64,000 nucleotides of DNA from Enhydrobacter sp. (GCF_030246845.1 NZ_CP126889.1:1860001-1924000); one strand, 5' to 3'. Shown: positions 9,310 to 20,644, numbered from the stretch's first letter. Numbers and translations are program-made. The notes: generated by a model not told the origin, from the sequence alone.

Positions 9310-9564
9310 ATGCGCCTCGACAAGTGGCTGTGGCAGGCCCGCTTCTTCAAGACCCGATCCTTGGCCACGCGCTATGTCGAAACTTCCCGATGCCGGGTCG
9401 ACGGACGGGTGACCGACAAGCCGCACGCCGCCGTCGTCCCGGGCATGGTCCTCACCTTCGCCTTGGGATCGCGCGTCCATGTCGTCCGCATCCGCGCCCT
9501 CGGCGAGCGCCGTGGACCAGCGCCGGAGGCACGAGCGTTGTATGACGAAATCGAGCCGGACTGA
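9310..9564 (+). CDS. S4-domain RNA-binding protein (Hsp15-like)
   Basis: An 84-residue protein that is little more than an S4 RNA-binding domain: MRLDKWLWQARFFKTRSLA at the N-terminus is the hallmark, followed by CRVDGRVTDKPHAAVVPGM. This matches the Hsp15/HslR type, which in E. coli binds 50S subunits carrying stalled nascent chains. It lies 25 bases after the helicase gene in the same direction and ahead of fdxA, an order often seen in alphaproteobacteria. It is shorter than E. coli Hsp15 (about 133 residues), lacking its basic C-terminal extension. Confidence 0.85.
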   Translation: MRLDKWLWQARFFKTRSLATRYVETSRCRVDGRVTDKPHAAVVPGMVLTFALGSRVHVVRIRALGERRGPAPEARALYDEIEPD

Positions 9565-9629
9565 TCTGGAGCCTTGCGCCCGCTGCTCGAGCGCGTTAAG
9601 CACGCGCCGCTCGTGTCAGGAGCTTGTTG

Positions 9630-9965
9630 ATGACCTATGTGGTTACCGAAGCTTGCATCAAGTGCAAGTACATGGATTGCGTCGAGGTCTGCCCGGTGGA
9701 CTGCTTCTACGAGGGCGAGAACATGCTGGTCATCAATCCGGACGAATGCATCGACTGCGGCGTGTGTGAGCCGGAGTGTCCGCCGGCGGCAATCGTCCCG
9801 GATACCGAGAAGGGGATGGAGCAGTGGCTGGAGCTTAACAGGACCTACTCCACCCAGTGGCCCAACATAACCCGCAAGGGCGAGGCCCCGGCGGACGCCG
9901 ATGCCTTCAAGGACGAAAAAGGCAAATTCGACAAGTATTTCAGCGACAAGCCGGGCGCGCGCTGA
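9630..9965 (+). CDS. fdxA: Seven-iron ferredoxin FdxA
   Basis: Small soluble electron carrier of 111 residues. The N-terminal half holds [18 protein letters not shown] and [12 protein letters not shown], the cysteine pattern of ferredoxins with one [3Fe-4S] and one [4Fe-4S] cluster. The C-terminal half is the FdxA-specific extension ending [20 protein letters not shown] upstream supports the ATG at 9630 over an in-frame TTG at 9624. Located between the S4-protein gene and carD, the usual alphaproteobacterial setting. Confidence 0.95.
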   Translation: MTYVVTEACIKCKYMDCVEVCPVDCFYEGENMLVINPDECIDCGVCEPECPPAAIVPDTEKGMEQWLELNRTYSTQWPNITRKGEAPADADAFKDEKGKFDKYFSDKPGAR

Positions 9966-10254
9966 CTCGTCGAGCCTTCTCCGGAAGGTCCTTCAAAGCT
10001 CTTTTGCCATAGCCATGCAGCTTTCGCATGGGCGAACCGTTGCGAAAATGCAACATAGCACGCGACTCCCGACCAAATTTCTGTTATAAAGCTTTCGTCG
10101 GTAGTGGTCCGGGTCCGGTCCGCCACTGGCTCGGTGACCCTATCGGTATCCGAAAACAACTTACCGATACCGGTCATCGGGTCAAGTGCGCAGGGGAGCG
10201 TGCGTGGCGGGTCGCGGTATCGCAATCGCGGGGCGAAGAGTGAAGGGAACAGAC

Positions 10255-10782
10255 ATGGCCAAGCCGAGGAAGCCGACGGCGAAGGCGAAGGAATTTGCCT
10301 TCGAGAAGGGTGATTTTGTCGTCTATCCGACCCATGGCGTGGGTCGCGTGATCGATATCGAGGCGAAAGAGATCGCCGGACACAAGCTCGACCTGTTCGT
10401 CATCTCGTTCGAGCAGGAGCGCATGATGCTGCGTGTGCCGGTAGCGAAGGCCAAGATCTCCGGCCTGCGCAAGCTGAGCTCCCGCAAGATCATGGAAAAT
10501 GCATTGGTGACGCTCAAGGGTCGCAGCCGCGTGAGCCGCGCGATGTGGAACCGCCGCGCCCAGGAGTACGAGGCCAAGATCAACTCGGGCGATCCGGTGT
10601 CGATTGCCGAGGTGGTGCGCGACCTGCACCGCAATGCCGGTCAGCCCGACCAGTCGTACAGCGAGCGCCAGATCTACGAGGCCGCGCTCGACCGTCTGGC
10701 CCGCGAGCTGGCGGCTGTCGAGCGCATCGACAAGGATCTGGCGACGCAAAAGCTCAACAGCGTGCTGCAAAAGGTCGCGTAG
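10255..10782 (+). CDS. carD: CarD-family transcriptional regulator
   Basis: A 175-residue CarD/CdnL-type protein that binds the RNA polymerase beta subunit and stabilises open promoter complexes. The N-terminal Tudor-like module is visible (FEKGDFVVYPTHGVGRVIDIE), followed by the helical DNA-contacting part with SRAMWNRRAQEYEAKINSGD. TGAAGGGAAC upstream supports the ATG at 10255; an in-frame ATG at 10186 has no such site. The 289-base gap before it holds an AT-rich patch (TTATAAAG near 10083), probably its own promoter. A strong terminator follows. Confidence 0.95.
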   Translation: MAKPRKPTAKAKEFAFEKGDFVVYPTHGVGRVIDIEAKEIAGHKLDLFVISFEQERMMLRVPVAKAKISGLRKLSSRKIMENALVTLKGRSRVSRAMWNRRAQEYEAKINSGDPVSIAEVVRDLHRNAGQPDQSYSERQIYEAALDRLARELAAVERIDKDLATQKLNSVLQKVA

Positions 10783-10803
10783 GCGGCGGACCGGCGAATA
10801 TCG

Positions 10804-10830
10804 AAGGCGGCGCGGAAGCGCCGCCTTTTT
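10804..10830 (+). terminator. Rho-independent terminator after carD
   Basis: A perfect 10-bp stem (AAGGCGGCGC with GCGCCGCCTT) closed by a GGAA tetraloop and running into TTTTT. It starts 22 bases after the carD stop. Confidence 0.9.
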
Positions 10831-10848
10831 CATGGCTCGTGGCCGGAC

Positions 10849-12255
10849 TCACGGCTGGACGATCTTGATCTGCGCGAGGCGCATCAGCGCCGCCGGACTG
10901 TCGACACCGTTCAAGGTCAGCAGCCGCTCCATCTGGTGGTCGCGATAGGGCATACGGGCGGCCAGTGCGGCCGCCGTCGTGCCCGCCGACGAGACCACAC
11001 GGAGCCGATAGGGCTCGAGGGTCGCCGCCTGCGCATCCGACAGACTGTGGAAGCTCCGGACCGCCGCCGTCATGGCCTCGATGCGCCGGTCGCGGTCGGG
11101 GCCATCGCTCAGAAGATTGAAGTAGCAGATGCCCGTGCCGCGGCGCACCAGCACGTACCTGATTTGCGCCAGGCTCGTGTCGGAGCCGCGCGGCTTCGAG
11201 CCGATCGCGGCCTCGGCGCCGCCGATCTCCGTGGCCTGGATGTTGGTCGGCGTCGGCTTGAGCTCGTTGCGCATCCAGTCGTCGAGGCGTCCGGGCACCT
11301 CCTCGTTGGTGCAGGAGAAGTACAGGAGAGACCGGTCGCGCCCCACGCCCAGCACGCCATCATGCGCGTTGAAGAGGCGAAAATCCGGCAAGGCCGTGAA
11401 GGCAAGACGCATCGTCGGATGCAGGAAGGATGGACCGCGGACAAAGCCTTCTTCCGGCGAGTCGTCGACCGACATGCCGTCGACGGCCGCGAGATAGGCT
11501 TCGCGACCCGATTTGCCGGGCCGGCGATCCCCCTCGACCGACCGCAGGGACAGCAGGCGCTGGGCCGGGCCGGGGTGGGTCGAGAGAGCGCTCCGGTCGT
11601 CGCTTTCCGGCGTCGGCCCCATCAGCTCGTCCTCGAGCCGCGCCTGGAGCTGCAGCTTCTCGATCAGGGTCGTCATGGCATCGCCGCGATAGCCGGCGCG
11701 CACGATATAGCTGACCCCCAGGCGGTCCGCCTCGAGTTCCTGATCGCGCGAGTAGCGGCGCAGCGCCAGCAGGCCCTCGTGCGCCACCGACCGGCCGACG
11801 GTGACCGAGCCGCTGATCACGGCGGCGTTGATGGCGGCATCGGTGACATCGCGGCGGACCCGTTCGCGCTTGACCGCATGGCCCTTCTCGATATGGCCGA
11901 GCTCATGGCCGATCGCCGCGGCGAGCTCGGCCTCGTCGTTGACCAGGGCCAGCAGCCCGCGCGTCACGAACACATAGCCCGGCGAGATCGCATGGGCATT
12001 GGGCACCGGATCATCGAGCACGAAGAAGCGGAAAGGTCCCGGGAGGCTGGACTGCTGGGCCACCTGCTGCCCGACACGGCTGACGAAGGCCTGCAAGGTT
12101 CGCGAGGTGTAGATCGGCCCGACCTCGCGCTCGATCTGCGGCGGCAGCGTCTCCAGTCCGCTTGCGGAGGACACCTGCGGCGGATTGTGTGCGGTCGAGC
12201 AGGCGCTCGCGGCGAAAAGCAGCGCGAGCAGCGCCAGAATACTCCGAAAGACCAC
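10849..12255 (-). CDS. M48-family zinc metalloprotease, lipoprotein
   Basis: A 468-residue protease. The first 20 residues form a lipoprotein signal (VVFRSILALLALLFAASAC), so the mature protein is probably anchored to a membrane facing the periplasm. The catalytic zinc motif is HELGH (AAAIGHELGHIEKGHAVK) with the third ligand in QELEADRLG. This resembles BepA/LoiP-type proteases that act on outer-membrane proteins. The C-terminal third is a family-specific extension ending in a LysM-like segment. The start is a GTG at 12255 behind GAGGAGG; an in-frame ATG at 12537 would run into the divergent iminopeptidase gene. Confidence 0.88.
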   Translation of the reverse strand: MVFRSILALLALLFAASACSTAHNPPQVSSASGLETLPPQIEREVGPIYTSRTLQAFVSRVGQQVAQQSSLPGPFRFFVLDDPVPNAHAISPGYVFVTRGLLALVNDEAELAAAIGHELGHIEKGHAVKRERVRRDVTDAAINAAVISGSVTVGRSVAHEGLLALRRYSRDQELEADRLGVSYIVRAGYRGDAMTTLIEKLQLQARLEDELMGPTPESDDRSALSTHPGPAQRLLSLRSVEGDRRPGKSGREAYLAAVDGMSVDDSPEEGFVRGPSFLHPTMRLAFTALPDFRLFNAHDGVLGVGRDRSLLYFSCTNEEVPGRLDDWMRNELKPTPTNIQATEIGGAEAAIGSKPRGSDTSLAQIRYVLVRRGTGICYFNLLSDGPDRDRRIEAMTAAVRSFHSLSDAQAATLEPYRLRVVSSAGTTAAALAARMPYRDHQMERLLTLNGVDSPAALMRLAQIKIVQP

Positions 12256-12365
12256 TGTTCCTCCTCGGCGCCCGCGCCAACTTAGCCGCTCGGCGGCCGG
12301 GCCCGCAATGCGGCAAGGCTGGAACATGAGCCGTCTCTGTGGCAGTGATGCGGTGGGACATTGGC

Positions 12366-13379
12366 ATGCCGCGTTCAGAGACACCGCTTCGCTCCGATCT
12401 GTTTCCCGAGCTCTCGCCGTACGCCAGCGGCATGCTGGCGCTCGACGGCCGGCATACGATGTACTGGGAACAGAGCGGCAATCCCGAAGGCGTGCCGGTG
12501 GTATTCCTGCACGGCGGCCCCGGTGCCGGCTCGGCACCGGTCCATCGCCGCTTCTTCGATCCGCAATTCTACCGCATCGTCGTCTTCGATCAGCGCGGCT
12601 GCGGCCGTTCCATGCCGCTCGGCGACCTGCACGACAACACGACCGCCCATCTGGTCGCCGACATGGAAAAGCTCAGGATCCATCTCGGCATCTCGCGCTG
12701 GCTGCTGTTCGGCGGCTCGTGGGGCAGCACGCTGGCGCTCGCCTACGGGCTTGCCCATCCCGACCGCGCCACGGGCTTCATCCTGCGCGGCATCTTCCTC
12801 GGCGCGCGCGCCGAGATCGATTGGTTCCTCCACGGCATGCGGACGATCTTTCCCGAGGCCTGGCGCGACTTCGCCGAACACCTGCCCGAGCATGAGCGCG
12901 GCGACCTGCTGGGCCACTACTATCGCCGCCTCGTCGACCGCAATCCCGACATCCATCGGCCGGCCGCCCGTGCCTGGAGCCGCTACGAGGCGGCCTGCTC
13001 GACTCTCTATCCGACGACCCGCGCACCGTTCGAGGCCGACCATGGCGGCTTCGCGCTCGCGCTGTCGCGCATCGAGGCGCACTACTTCGCGCACGGCACC
13101 TTCCTGTCCGAAGGCTGGCCGTGGAGCGATCTCGGCCGCGTGCGGCACCTGCCCTGCACGATCGTCCAGGGCCGCTACGATATCGTCTGTCCGCCGATCA
13201 CCGCCGACATGCTGGCGCGCCGTTGGCCGGAGGCCCGCTACGTGATCGTGGCCGATGCCGGCCATAGCGCTCTCGAGCCGGGCATCCGGGCCGCGCTCGT
13301 GAACGCCACCGAAAGCTTTCGCCTCTCGTTGTCTGACGACGAACTGTTCGCGCCGCGCTTTCCGTGGGAAACGGCGTGA
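12366..13379 (+). CDS. pip: Proline iminopeptidase
   Basis: Serine aminopeptidase of the S33 family that removes N-terminal proline from peptides. The 337-residue product has HGGPGAGS (oxyanion region), DQRGCGRS, the nucleophile elbow GGSWGSTLAL and the catalytic Asp and His in GRYDIVCPP and DAGHSALEPG. The length fits the family. I use the ATG at 12366 (MPRSETPLRSDLFPE), where similarity begins, rather than the in-frame start at 12339. Its stop overlaps the start of the oxygenase gene by four bases, so the two are likely co-translated. Confidence 0.93.
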   Translation: MPRSETPLRSDLFPELSPYASGMLALDGRHTMYWEQSGNPEGVPVVFLHGGPGAGSAPVHRRFFDPQFYRIVVFDQRGCGRSMPLGDLHDNTTAHLVADMEKLRIHLGISRWLLFGGSWGSTLALAYGLAHPDRATGFILRGIFLGARAEIDWFLHGMRTIFPEAWRDFAEHLPEHERGDLLGHYYRRLVDRNPDIHRPAARAWSRYEAACSTLYPTTRAPFEADHGGFALALSRIEAHYFAHGTFLSEGWPWSDLGRVRHLPCTIVQGRYDIVCPPITADMLARRWPEARYVIVADAGHSALEPGIRAALVNATESFRLSLSDDELFAPRFPWETA

Positions 13380-14440
13380 ACGAGCCCGCCTTCGATCTGC
13401 CGCCGGAGCAGTTGGGCGCCGCGGCCTGGTACGGGCCCGAGATGGCGAAGCGGACCGACTGGCTGATGGCGCTTTCGCCGGCGGAGATCGACGAGATCGA
13501 GACCGCGGCCAGGACGCTCGCGGCGCGCGGGACCGACATCGCGGCTATCACCGCAAGCGACTTCCCGCTGCCTATGCTGGCGGCCAGGCTCAAATCACGG
13601 GTCGAGGCGGAGGTGCTGAACGGGCGGGGCTTCCTGCTGTTGCGCGGCCTGCCGGTCGAACGCTGGACCATGCGGGAGGCGGCGACGGCCTTCTACGGGC
13701 TCGGCGTCCATCTCGGCAGCCCGCGCTCGCAGAACGCCAAGGGCCATGTGCTGGGACATGTCCGCGATCTCGGTCTCGACGTGAAGGACCCGAACGTCCG
13801 CATCTACCAGACCCACGAGCGTCAGACCTACCACACCGATTCCTGCGATATCGTCGGTCTGCTGTGCCTCAAGACCGCGAGGTCGGGCGGACTGTCGGCC
13901 CTGGTGAGCTCGACCACCATCTTCAACGAAATGCGCCGCCGCCGGCCCGATCTCCTGAGGCTGCTGTTCGAGCCGATCGCCACCGACCGGCGCGGCGAGG
14001 TGCCGACCGGGCAGAAACCCTATTTCGAGATTCCGGTTTTCAACTGGCACCGCGGCTTTCTGAGCGCGATCTATCAGCGTCAATATATCGATTCGGCGCA
14101 GCGCTTCCCGGACGCGCCGCGCCTCGGGCCGCGGCAGATCGAGGCGCTCGACATGTTCGACGCGCTCGCCAACGATCCGTCGCTGCATTTGTTCATGGAG
14201 TTCAAGCCGGGCGATGTGCAGCTCGTGCACAACCACACGCTGCTGCACGACCGGACGGCGTTCGTCGACTGGCCCGAGCCCGAGCGCCGGCGGCACCTGT
14301 TGCGCCTGTGGCTCGCCGCCTCGGGCGCGCGGCCACTGCCCGAGATCTTCGCCCAGCGCTACGGCTCGGTCGCGGTCGGCGACAGGGGCGGCATCATCGT
14401 TCATGGAACCACGCTGCATGCGCCGCTGGAGGCGATGTGA
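13376..14440 (+). CDS. TauD/TfdA-type Fe(II)/2-oxoglutarate dioxygenase
   Basis: A 354-residue member of the TauD/TfdA superfamily. The iron-binding facial triad is visible as HTDSCD (H-x-D) near residue 150 and HNHTLLHDR near 285, followed by the 2-oxoglutarate-binding arginine in RRHLLRLW. The proposed start is a GTG at 13376 whose GTGA overlaps the iminopeptidase stop; a GTG at 13364 is also possible. The substrate is unknown, and co-expression with a proline-cleaving peptidase does not settle it. Confidence 0.82.
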   Translation: MNEPAFDLPPEQLGAAAWYGPEMAKRTDWLMALSPAEIDEIETAARTLAARGTDIAAITASDFPLPMLAARLKSRVEAEVLNGRGFLLLRGLPVERWTMREAATAFYGLGVHLGSPRSQNAKGHVLGHVRDLGLDVKDPNVRIYQTHERQTYHTDSCDIVGLLCLKTARSGGLSALVSSTTIFNEMRRRRPDLLRLLFEPIATDRRGEVPTGQKPYFEIPVFNWHRGFLSAIYQRQYIDSAQRFPDAPRLGPRQIEALDMFDALANDPSLHLFMEFKPGDVQLVHNHTLLHDRTAFVDWPEPERRRHLLRLWLAASGARPLPEIFAQRYGSVAVGDRGGIIVHGTTLHAPLEAM

Positions 14441-14535
14441 CGAAGCCGTGTTCCGTCACGGGCGGGTTGACCGGGCGCGGCGTGATCCCTAAGTGAAGGC
14501 CGCCGAAAGAAACCACTCCAACTAGGGATTAACGT

Positions 14536-15138
14536 ATGGCCAGCGATCCAACCGCGGGCGGCGCCCCGGCTGAGATGCCGGTCGAGAGCGCCGACGACCC
14601 CGACATTCAAACCCAGGCGAACGAGCTCGAACGCCGTGCCGAGCAGCTCCAAACGGAGAATGCCGAGCTGCAGGACAAATACCTGCGCGCCGTGGCCGAG
14701 GCGCAGAACGTGCGCCGCCGTGCCCAGCAGGAAGTCGAGAAGGAACGCAAGTTCGGCATCGAGCGCTTCGCCAAGGACGTGCTTTCCGTGGCCGACAACC
14801 TCGGCCGCGCGCTGTCGGCCCTGCCGGCCGACACGCTCGATCCGTCGCTGGCCAACATCGCCGCCGGCGTCAAGGCCACCGAGCGCGAGCTGCTGTCGGT
14901 CCTGGAACGCCATGGCGTGACGCGCGTCGAGGCTCTCGGCAAGCCGTTCAACGCCGAATTCCATCAGGCAATGATGGAAATCGAGGATCCCTCGGTGCCG
15001 GCCGGCACGGTGGTGCAGGAGCTGGTTCCTGGCTATCTCATTGCAGGCCGTCTGCTGCGGGCGGCGATGGTCGGCGTCTCCAAGGGCGGTCCGATGCGAA
15101 CGGCCGACGCCGGCAGCAAAGCCAACAACGAGAACTGA
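14536..15138 (+). CDS. grpE: Nucleotide exchange factor GrpE
   Basis: Homodimeric ADP/ATP exchange factor for DnaK. The 200-residue protein has the usual layout: a charged disordered N-terminus, a long coiled coil (NELERRAEQLQTENAELQDK, then RRRAQQEVEKE) and a C-terminal beta-wing with GKPFNAEFHQAM and VVQELVPGYLIAGRLLRAA. It lies upstream of dnaK with a 236-base gap. No hrcA gene or CIRCE element is nearby, so heat control is likely by a sigma factor. Confidence 0.96.
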   Translation: MASDPTAGGAPAEMPVESADDPDIQTQANELERRAEQLQTENAELQDKYLRAVAEAQNVRRRAQQEVEKERKFGIERFAKDVLSVADNLGRALSALPADTLDPSLANIAAGVKATERELLSVLERHGVTRVEALGKPFNAEFHQAMMEIEDPSVPAGTVVQELVPGYLIAGRLLRAAMVGVSKGGPMRTADAGSKANNEN

Positions 15139-15243
15139 GCGGTACGCGCCCCGATCCCGGCCGATGCGGCCGGAATCCGATCTGGTCGCGCATTTGCCTC
15201 AGGGCGTTCCGCTATTTTCGCCGCTTTTCGGGCTCCCGAACCA

Positions 15244-15271
15244 TTGCAGGCACGCTTATAGGCCCTATATA
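15244..15271 (+). promoter_or_regulatory. Candidate dnaK promoter
   Basis: In the gap between grpE and dnaK, TTGCAG at 15244 and TATATA at 15266 are separated by 16 bases and lie about 100 bases before the dnaK start. The -10 region can also be read as CCTATAT (15264-15270), near the alphaproteobacterial RpoH consensus, though no CTTG is at the matching -35 site. Which sigma factor uses it is open. Confidence 0.4.
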
Positions 15272-15374
15272 GCCCCTGTCCTGACCCGGGTTTTCCGGCA
15301 GGTAACAATCGTACGGGGATCTGGCCGGCGCCCCCTTGGGGCCGGAGCGATCCGCCGAGCAAGAGAGTGGGAAC

Positions 15375-17315
<1,941 letters not shown>

Positions 17316-17335
17316 GCCAGGACCAGGCTGCAGAA

Positions 17336-17362
17336 TCGGCCTCCCGCCTGGCGGGAGGCCGA
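17336..17362 (+). terminator. Hairpin between dnaK and dnaJ
   Basis: TCGGCCTCCCG pairs perfectly with CGGGAGGCCGA around a five-base loop. There is no T-run after it, so it is more likely a stabilising or attenuating hairpin that lowers dnaJ expression relative to dnaK than a full terminator. Confidence 0.55.
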
Positions 17363-17406
17363 ACTTTATCAGTGGAAGCGACGAACGGGGGGCAGCGTAG
17401 CGCGTC

Positions 17407-18528
17407 ATGTCGCAGGACTATTATGAGCTGCTGGGTGTCAGCCGGACCGCGAGTGCCGACGACATCAAGAAGGCTTTCCGCAAGCTCGCCATGCAGCATC
17501 ACCCGGATCGCAATCCGGGGAGCAAGGAAGCCGAAAAGAAGTTCAAGGACGTCAACCACGCCTATGACATCCTGAAGGATCCCGACAAGCGCGCCGCCTA
17601 CGACCGCTACGGTCCCGCCGCCTTCGAAGGCGGCGCTCCCGGAGGACCCGGCGGCTTCCAGGGCCAGGGTTTCGATTTCGGCTCGGTCTTCGGCGACATA
17701 TTCGACGAGATGTTCGGTGCCGGCCGCGGCCGGCCGGGCGGCCCGCGGGCCGACATGCGCGGCCAGGACCTGCGCTTCAATCTCGAGATCACGCTGGAGC
17801 AGGCCTATTCGGGCACGGAGGCCACGGTCCGCGTTCCGAGCTCGGTCACCTGCGAGAGCTGCCACGGCAGCGGCGCCGAGCCCGGCTCCAGGCCGCAACA
17901 ATGCCCGACCTGCCACGGCCGCGGCCGGCTGCGCGCCCAGCAGGGCTTCTTCACCGTCGAGCGGACCTGTCATGCCTGCCACGGCGTCGGCCAGGTGATC
18001 GACAAGCCGTGTCGTGCCTGCGCCGGCCAGGGCCGGGTGCGCCGCGAGAAGACGCTGAAGGTCAATATTCCCGCCGGCGTCGAGGACGGCACGCGCATTC
18101 GGCTGTCCGGCGAGGGCGAGGCGGGCACGCGCGGCGGGCCGGCCGGCGATCTCTACGTCTTCCTGTCGGTGCGGCGCAATCCGCTGTTCGAGCGCGAGGG
18201 CGCCGACATCCATTGCCGCGTGCCCATCTCCATGGTCCAGGCGACGTTGGGCGGCAGCATCGAGGTGCCGACGCTCGACGGCAAGATGGCGCGCATCAAC
18301 ATTCCCGCCGGCGCGCAGGGCGGCCATCAGTTCCGGCTGCGCGGCAGGGGCATGCCGGTCGTCCGCTCCACGCAGCGCGGCGACATGTACATCGAGATCA
18401 ACGTCGAGACGCCGACCAACCTCACCGCCCGCCAGAAGGAGCTGCTCAAGGAGTTCGAGAAGGCCGGCAAGACGAGCCCCGAATCGGAAGGCTTCTTCAG
18501 CAAGGTGAAGGAGATGTTCGGGGGCTGA
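17407..18528 (+). CDS. dnaJ: Co-chaperone DnaJ (Hsp40)
   Basis: Stimulates the DnaK ATPase and delivers substrates. The 373-residue protein is a class I J-protein: J domain with the HPD motif ([10 protein letters not shown]), a Gly/Phe-rich region (residues 75-115), a zinc centre with four repeats ([32 protein letters not shown]) and the C-terminal beta domains. Its stop shares a base with the start of the next gene (TGATG). Confidence 0.97.
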   Translation: MSQDYYELLGVSRTASADDIKKAFRKLAMQHHPDRNPGSKEAEKKFKDVNHAYDILKDPDKRAAYDRYGPAAFEGGAPGGPGGFQGQGFDFGSVFGDIFDEMFGAGRGRPGGPRADMRGQDLRFNLEITLEQAYSGTEATVRVPSSVTCESCHGSGAEPGSRPQQCPTCHGRGRLRAQQGFFTVERTCHACHGVGQVIDKPCRACAGQGRVRREKTLKVNIPAGVEDGTRIRLSGEGEAGTRGGPAGDLYVFLSVRRNPLFEREGADIHCRVPISMVQATLGGSIEVPTLDGKMARINIPAGAQGGHQFRLRGRGMPVVRSTQRGDMYIEINVETPTNLTARQKELLKEFEKAGKTSPESEGFFSKVKEMFGG

Positions 18529-19271
18529 TGTCCGGGACGTTCTTCTCGACCTGGCAGATCGTCCTCTCGATCGTAACTCCTCTCGCGGTCGCGCTCCTGA
18601 TTCTGACGCTCGAGGCGCGCGGCCCGCTGGCTCCGGCACTGCAGAAGACCACCGGTCTGGTGGCACCCTACTTCACCGCCGTCGCCATCCTGTTCGGTCT
18701 CTTCGCCGCCCTGCTGATGAGCGACGTCTGGGAAAAGGACAATGCAGCGCGGCAAAGCGTGGAGATCGAGGACGATTCGCTGCGCGCAGTCATCCAGCTC
18801 GCCCGCGTGAACGGCGTCTCGGCAGCCCTCCTGCCGCGGATCAAGGCCTATGTCGCGGCCGCAAGCGGCGAGAACCCCTATCGCGACGGCGCCAGGGAAA
18901 AGACCGATGCGGCCTATGAAGCGTTGCTTGCCGTCGCAAGCCATGCCGATGGACTCGACACGACGGCGCGAACGGCTCTGCTGGGTGCACTTACGGAACT
19001 GCGCCATGCCCGCGACAGGCGGCTCTATCTGGCGGACGAGGGCACCACCGCCATCAAATGGCTGTCCATCCTGATCCTGGGCGCCCTGACGCAGATCGCC
19101 ATCATGCTGGTCCATATCGGCAACCGGCGCGCGATCCGGGTCAGCGTCGGCCTGTTCACGGTCGCCTTCACCTTCTGCCTGGTCGTCGTGGCGCTTTTCG
19201 ATACCCCGTTCGAGCTCGCGCTCGCCCACGAGCCCGGCGCCACGCTGAACCGGACGATCGAGGGTCTTTAG
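18528..19271 (+). CDS. DUF4239 membrane protein
   Basis: A 247-residue integral membrane protein with two hydrophobic spans near the N-terminus (about 10-30 and 45-65), a soluble helical middle, and two spans at the C-terminus (about 180-230). The layout and the phrase RRLYLADEGTTAIKWL fit DUF4239, a family of unknown function sometimes described as bestrophin-like. The ATG overlaps the dnaJ stop, so translation is probably coupled to dnaJ. It ends four bases inside the convergent HAD gene. Confidence 0.7.
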   Translation: MSGTFFSTWQIVLSIVTPLAVALLILTLEARGPLAPALQKTTGLVAPYFTAVAILFGLFAALLMSDVWEKDNAARQSVEIEDDSLRAVIQLARVNGVSAALLPRIKAYVAAASGENPYRDGAREKTDAAYEALLAVASHADGLDTTARTALLGALTELRHARDRRLYLADEGTTAIKWLSILILGALTQIAIMLVHIGNRRAIRVSVGLFTVAFTFCLVVVALFDTPFELALAHEPGATLNRTIEGL

Positions 19272-19987
19272 CACCCGATCTTCTTGGCGACCTCGATGAT
19301 TGAATGGCCGACTGCGTCCCAGTCGCCGTCCGGCGCGAGATCGCTCTTCTGGCCGGGACCGTGCTCCCTCGGACGGTGGACGAAGCCGGTCGCCAGCCCG
19401 CATTTCTGCGCGGCCCGCAGATCGCCGTTATGGGCGGCGACCAGCATCACCTGATGCGGCTCCAGATACATCGTCCTCGCCACACCGAGATAGGCCTCGG
19501 GATCAGGCTTGTAGTGGTGGAAGGTCTCGCCCGAGAAGCAGTGATCCCACGGTATGCCGCCGTTCTTCGCCATGTTGATCAGCAGAGCGACGTTGCCGTT
19601 GCTGAGCGTCGCCACGACGTATTTCTTCTTCATCAGGCCGATGCCTTCGACCGAATCGGGCCAGGGCCGCAGCCTGTGCCAGAGCCGTGTGAATTCCCAC
19701 GCCGCGGCTTCGCCGGGATGCCCGAGGCCCCGTTTCTTCAGGAGCGTCTCGAACGCTTCCTTGTGCAGCTCGTCGATGTTGGTCCAGGGGATCTCGCCCT
19801 TGCGGACGCGATGCATCTGCGGCTGGTAGAGACCGCGCCAGTCGTCGGCGAAGCTCGTCCAGTCGGTGTCGAGACCGTGCTTGCGCCCGAGTGCCGGCAG
19901 GTCCTCGATCAGGCTGCCGCGCCAGTCGACGACAGTGCCGAACACATCGAAGATGCAGACCTTGAGGTCGGCGAGATCCTTGGCCAT
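19268..19987 (-). CDS. HAD hydrolase, type II haloacid dehalogenase-like
   Basis: A 239-residue HAD-superfamily enzyme similar to L-2-haloacid dehalogenases. Motif I is FDVFGTVVDWRGS with the nucleophilic Asp; motif II is TLSNGN; the motif III lysine is in HHYKPDPEAY; motif IV AAHNGDLRAA is in the form seen in the dehalogenases. The ATG at 19987 has GGAGG eight bases upstream. It may act on 2-haloacids or be a related phosphatase. The frame continues upstream to 20680, but only as an antisense shadow of tag. Confidence 0.85.
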   Translation of the reverse strand: MAKDLADLKVCIFDVFGTVVDWRGSLIEDLPALGRKHGLDTDWTSFADDWRGLYQPQMHRVRKGEIPWTNIDELHKEAFETLLKKRGLGHPGEAAAWEFTRLWHRLRPWPDSVEGIGLMKKKYVVATLSNGNVALLINMAKNGGIPWDHCFSGETFHHYKPDPEAYLGVARTMYLEPHQVMLVAAHNGDLRAAQKCGLATGFVHRPREHGPGQKSDLAPDGDWDAVGHSIIEVAKKIGC

Positions 19988-20050
19988 GGGTGGGTCCTCC
20001 AGTGAGCGCCGAGTGTGGCGCGGGTGGCGGCGCTTGGGTAGGGTCCGGCC

Positions 20051-20644
20051 ATGGCCTGGAAGCACGATACGATCGCCGGCACCGACGGCAAGCCGCGCTG
20101 CGGCTGGGCCACGGCCGATCCGCTTTACGAGAAGTATCACGACGCCGAATGGGGCCGGCCGCTCCGCGACGATCGCGCGCTGTTCGAGCTTCTGACCCTC
20201 GAAGGCTGCCAGGCCGGCCTGTCGTGGATCACCGTGCTGCGCAAGCGCGGGCACTACCGCAAGGTCTACGACGGCTTCGATCCGGGAACGATCGCGCGCT
20301 ACACGCCGGCGAAGCTTGCCCGGCTGCTTGCCGATCCGGGTATCATCCGTCACAAGGGCAAGATCGAAGCCAGCGTCGGCAACGCCAAGGCCTATCTGGC
20401 GCTGGTCGAGCGCGAAGGCTCGTTCTCGACGTTTCTCTGGAGCTTCGTCGACGGCAAGCCGAGAAGGAACCATCCGAGGAGCCTGAAGGACGTGCCGGCC
20501 CGCTCGGCCGAAAGCGACGCCATGTCGAAGGCCCTGCAGAGGGCCGGCTTCAAGTTCGTCGGCTCGACGATCTGCTACGCCTTCATGCAGGCCTCCGGCA
20601 TGGTCGACGATCATATCGTCGGCTGCCATCGCCATCGCAGATAG
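20051..20644 (+). CDS. tag: DNA-3-methyladenine glycosylase I
   Basis: Removes 3-methyladenine from alkylated DNA. The 197-residue product has the family signature RCGWATADPLYEKYHDAEWG with the zinc-binding Cys, and EGCQAGLSWITVLRKR in the helix-hairpin-helix region; the closing zinc ligands are in MVDDHIVGCHRH. It is divergent from the HAD gene with a 63-base gap and is followed by a family B repeat. Confidence 0.95.
   Translation: MAWKHDTIAGTDGKPRCGWATADPLYEKYHDAEWGRPLRDDRALFELLTLEGCQAGLSWITVLRKRGHYRKVYDGFDPGTIARYTPAKLARLLADPGIIRHKGKIEASVGNAKAYLALVEREGSFSTFLWSFVDGKPRRNHPRSLKDVPARSAESDAMSKALQRAGFKFVGSTICYAFMQASGMVDDHIVGCHRHRR

Noticed and set aside
7530..9368. A 612-codon open frame antisense to the helicase gene
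   Set aside because: It mirrors the GC-rich codon pattern of the helicase gene, shows no motif and overlaps the S4-protein start; it is a shadow.
10141..10180. Inverted CGGTATC/GATACCG pair in the leader of carD, considered as a riboswitch or operator
   Set aside because: Only seven paired bases with a long loop; no known motif.
15139..15374. Search for a CIRCE element before dnaK or grpE
   Set aside because: No TTAGCACTC-type inverted repeat found; HrcA control is not supported.
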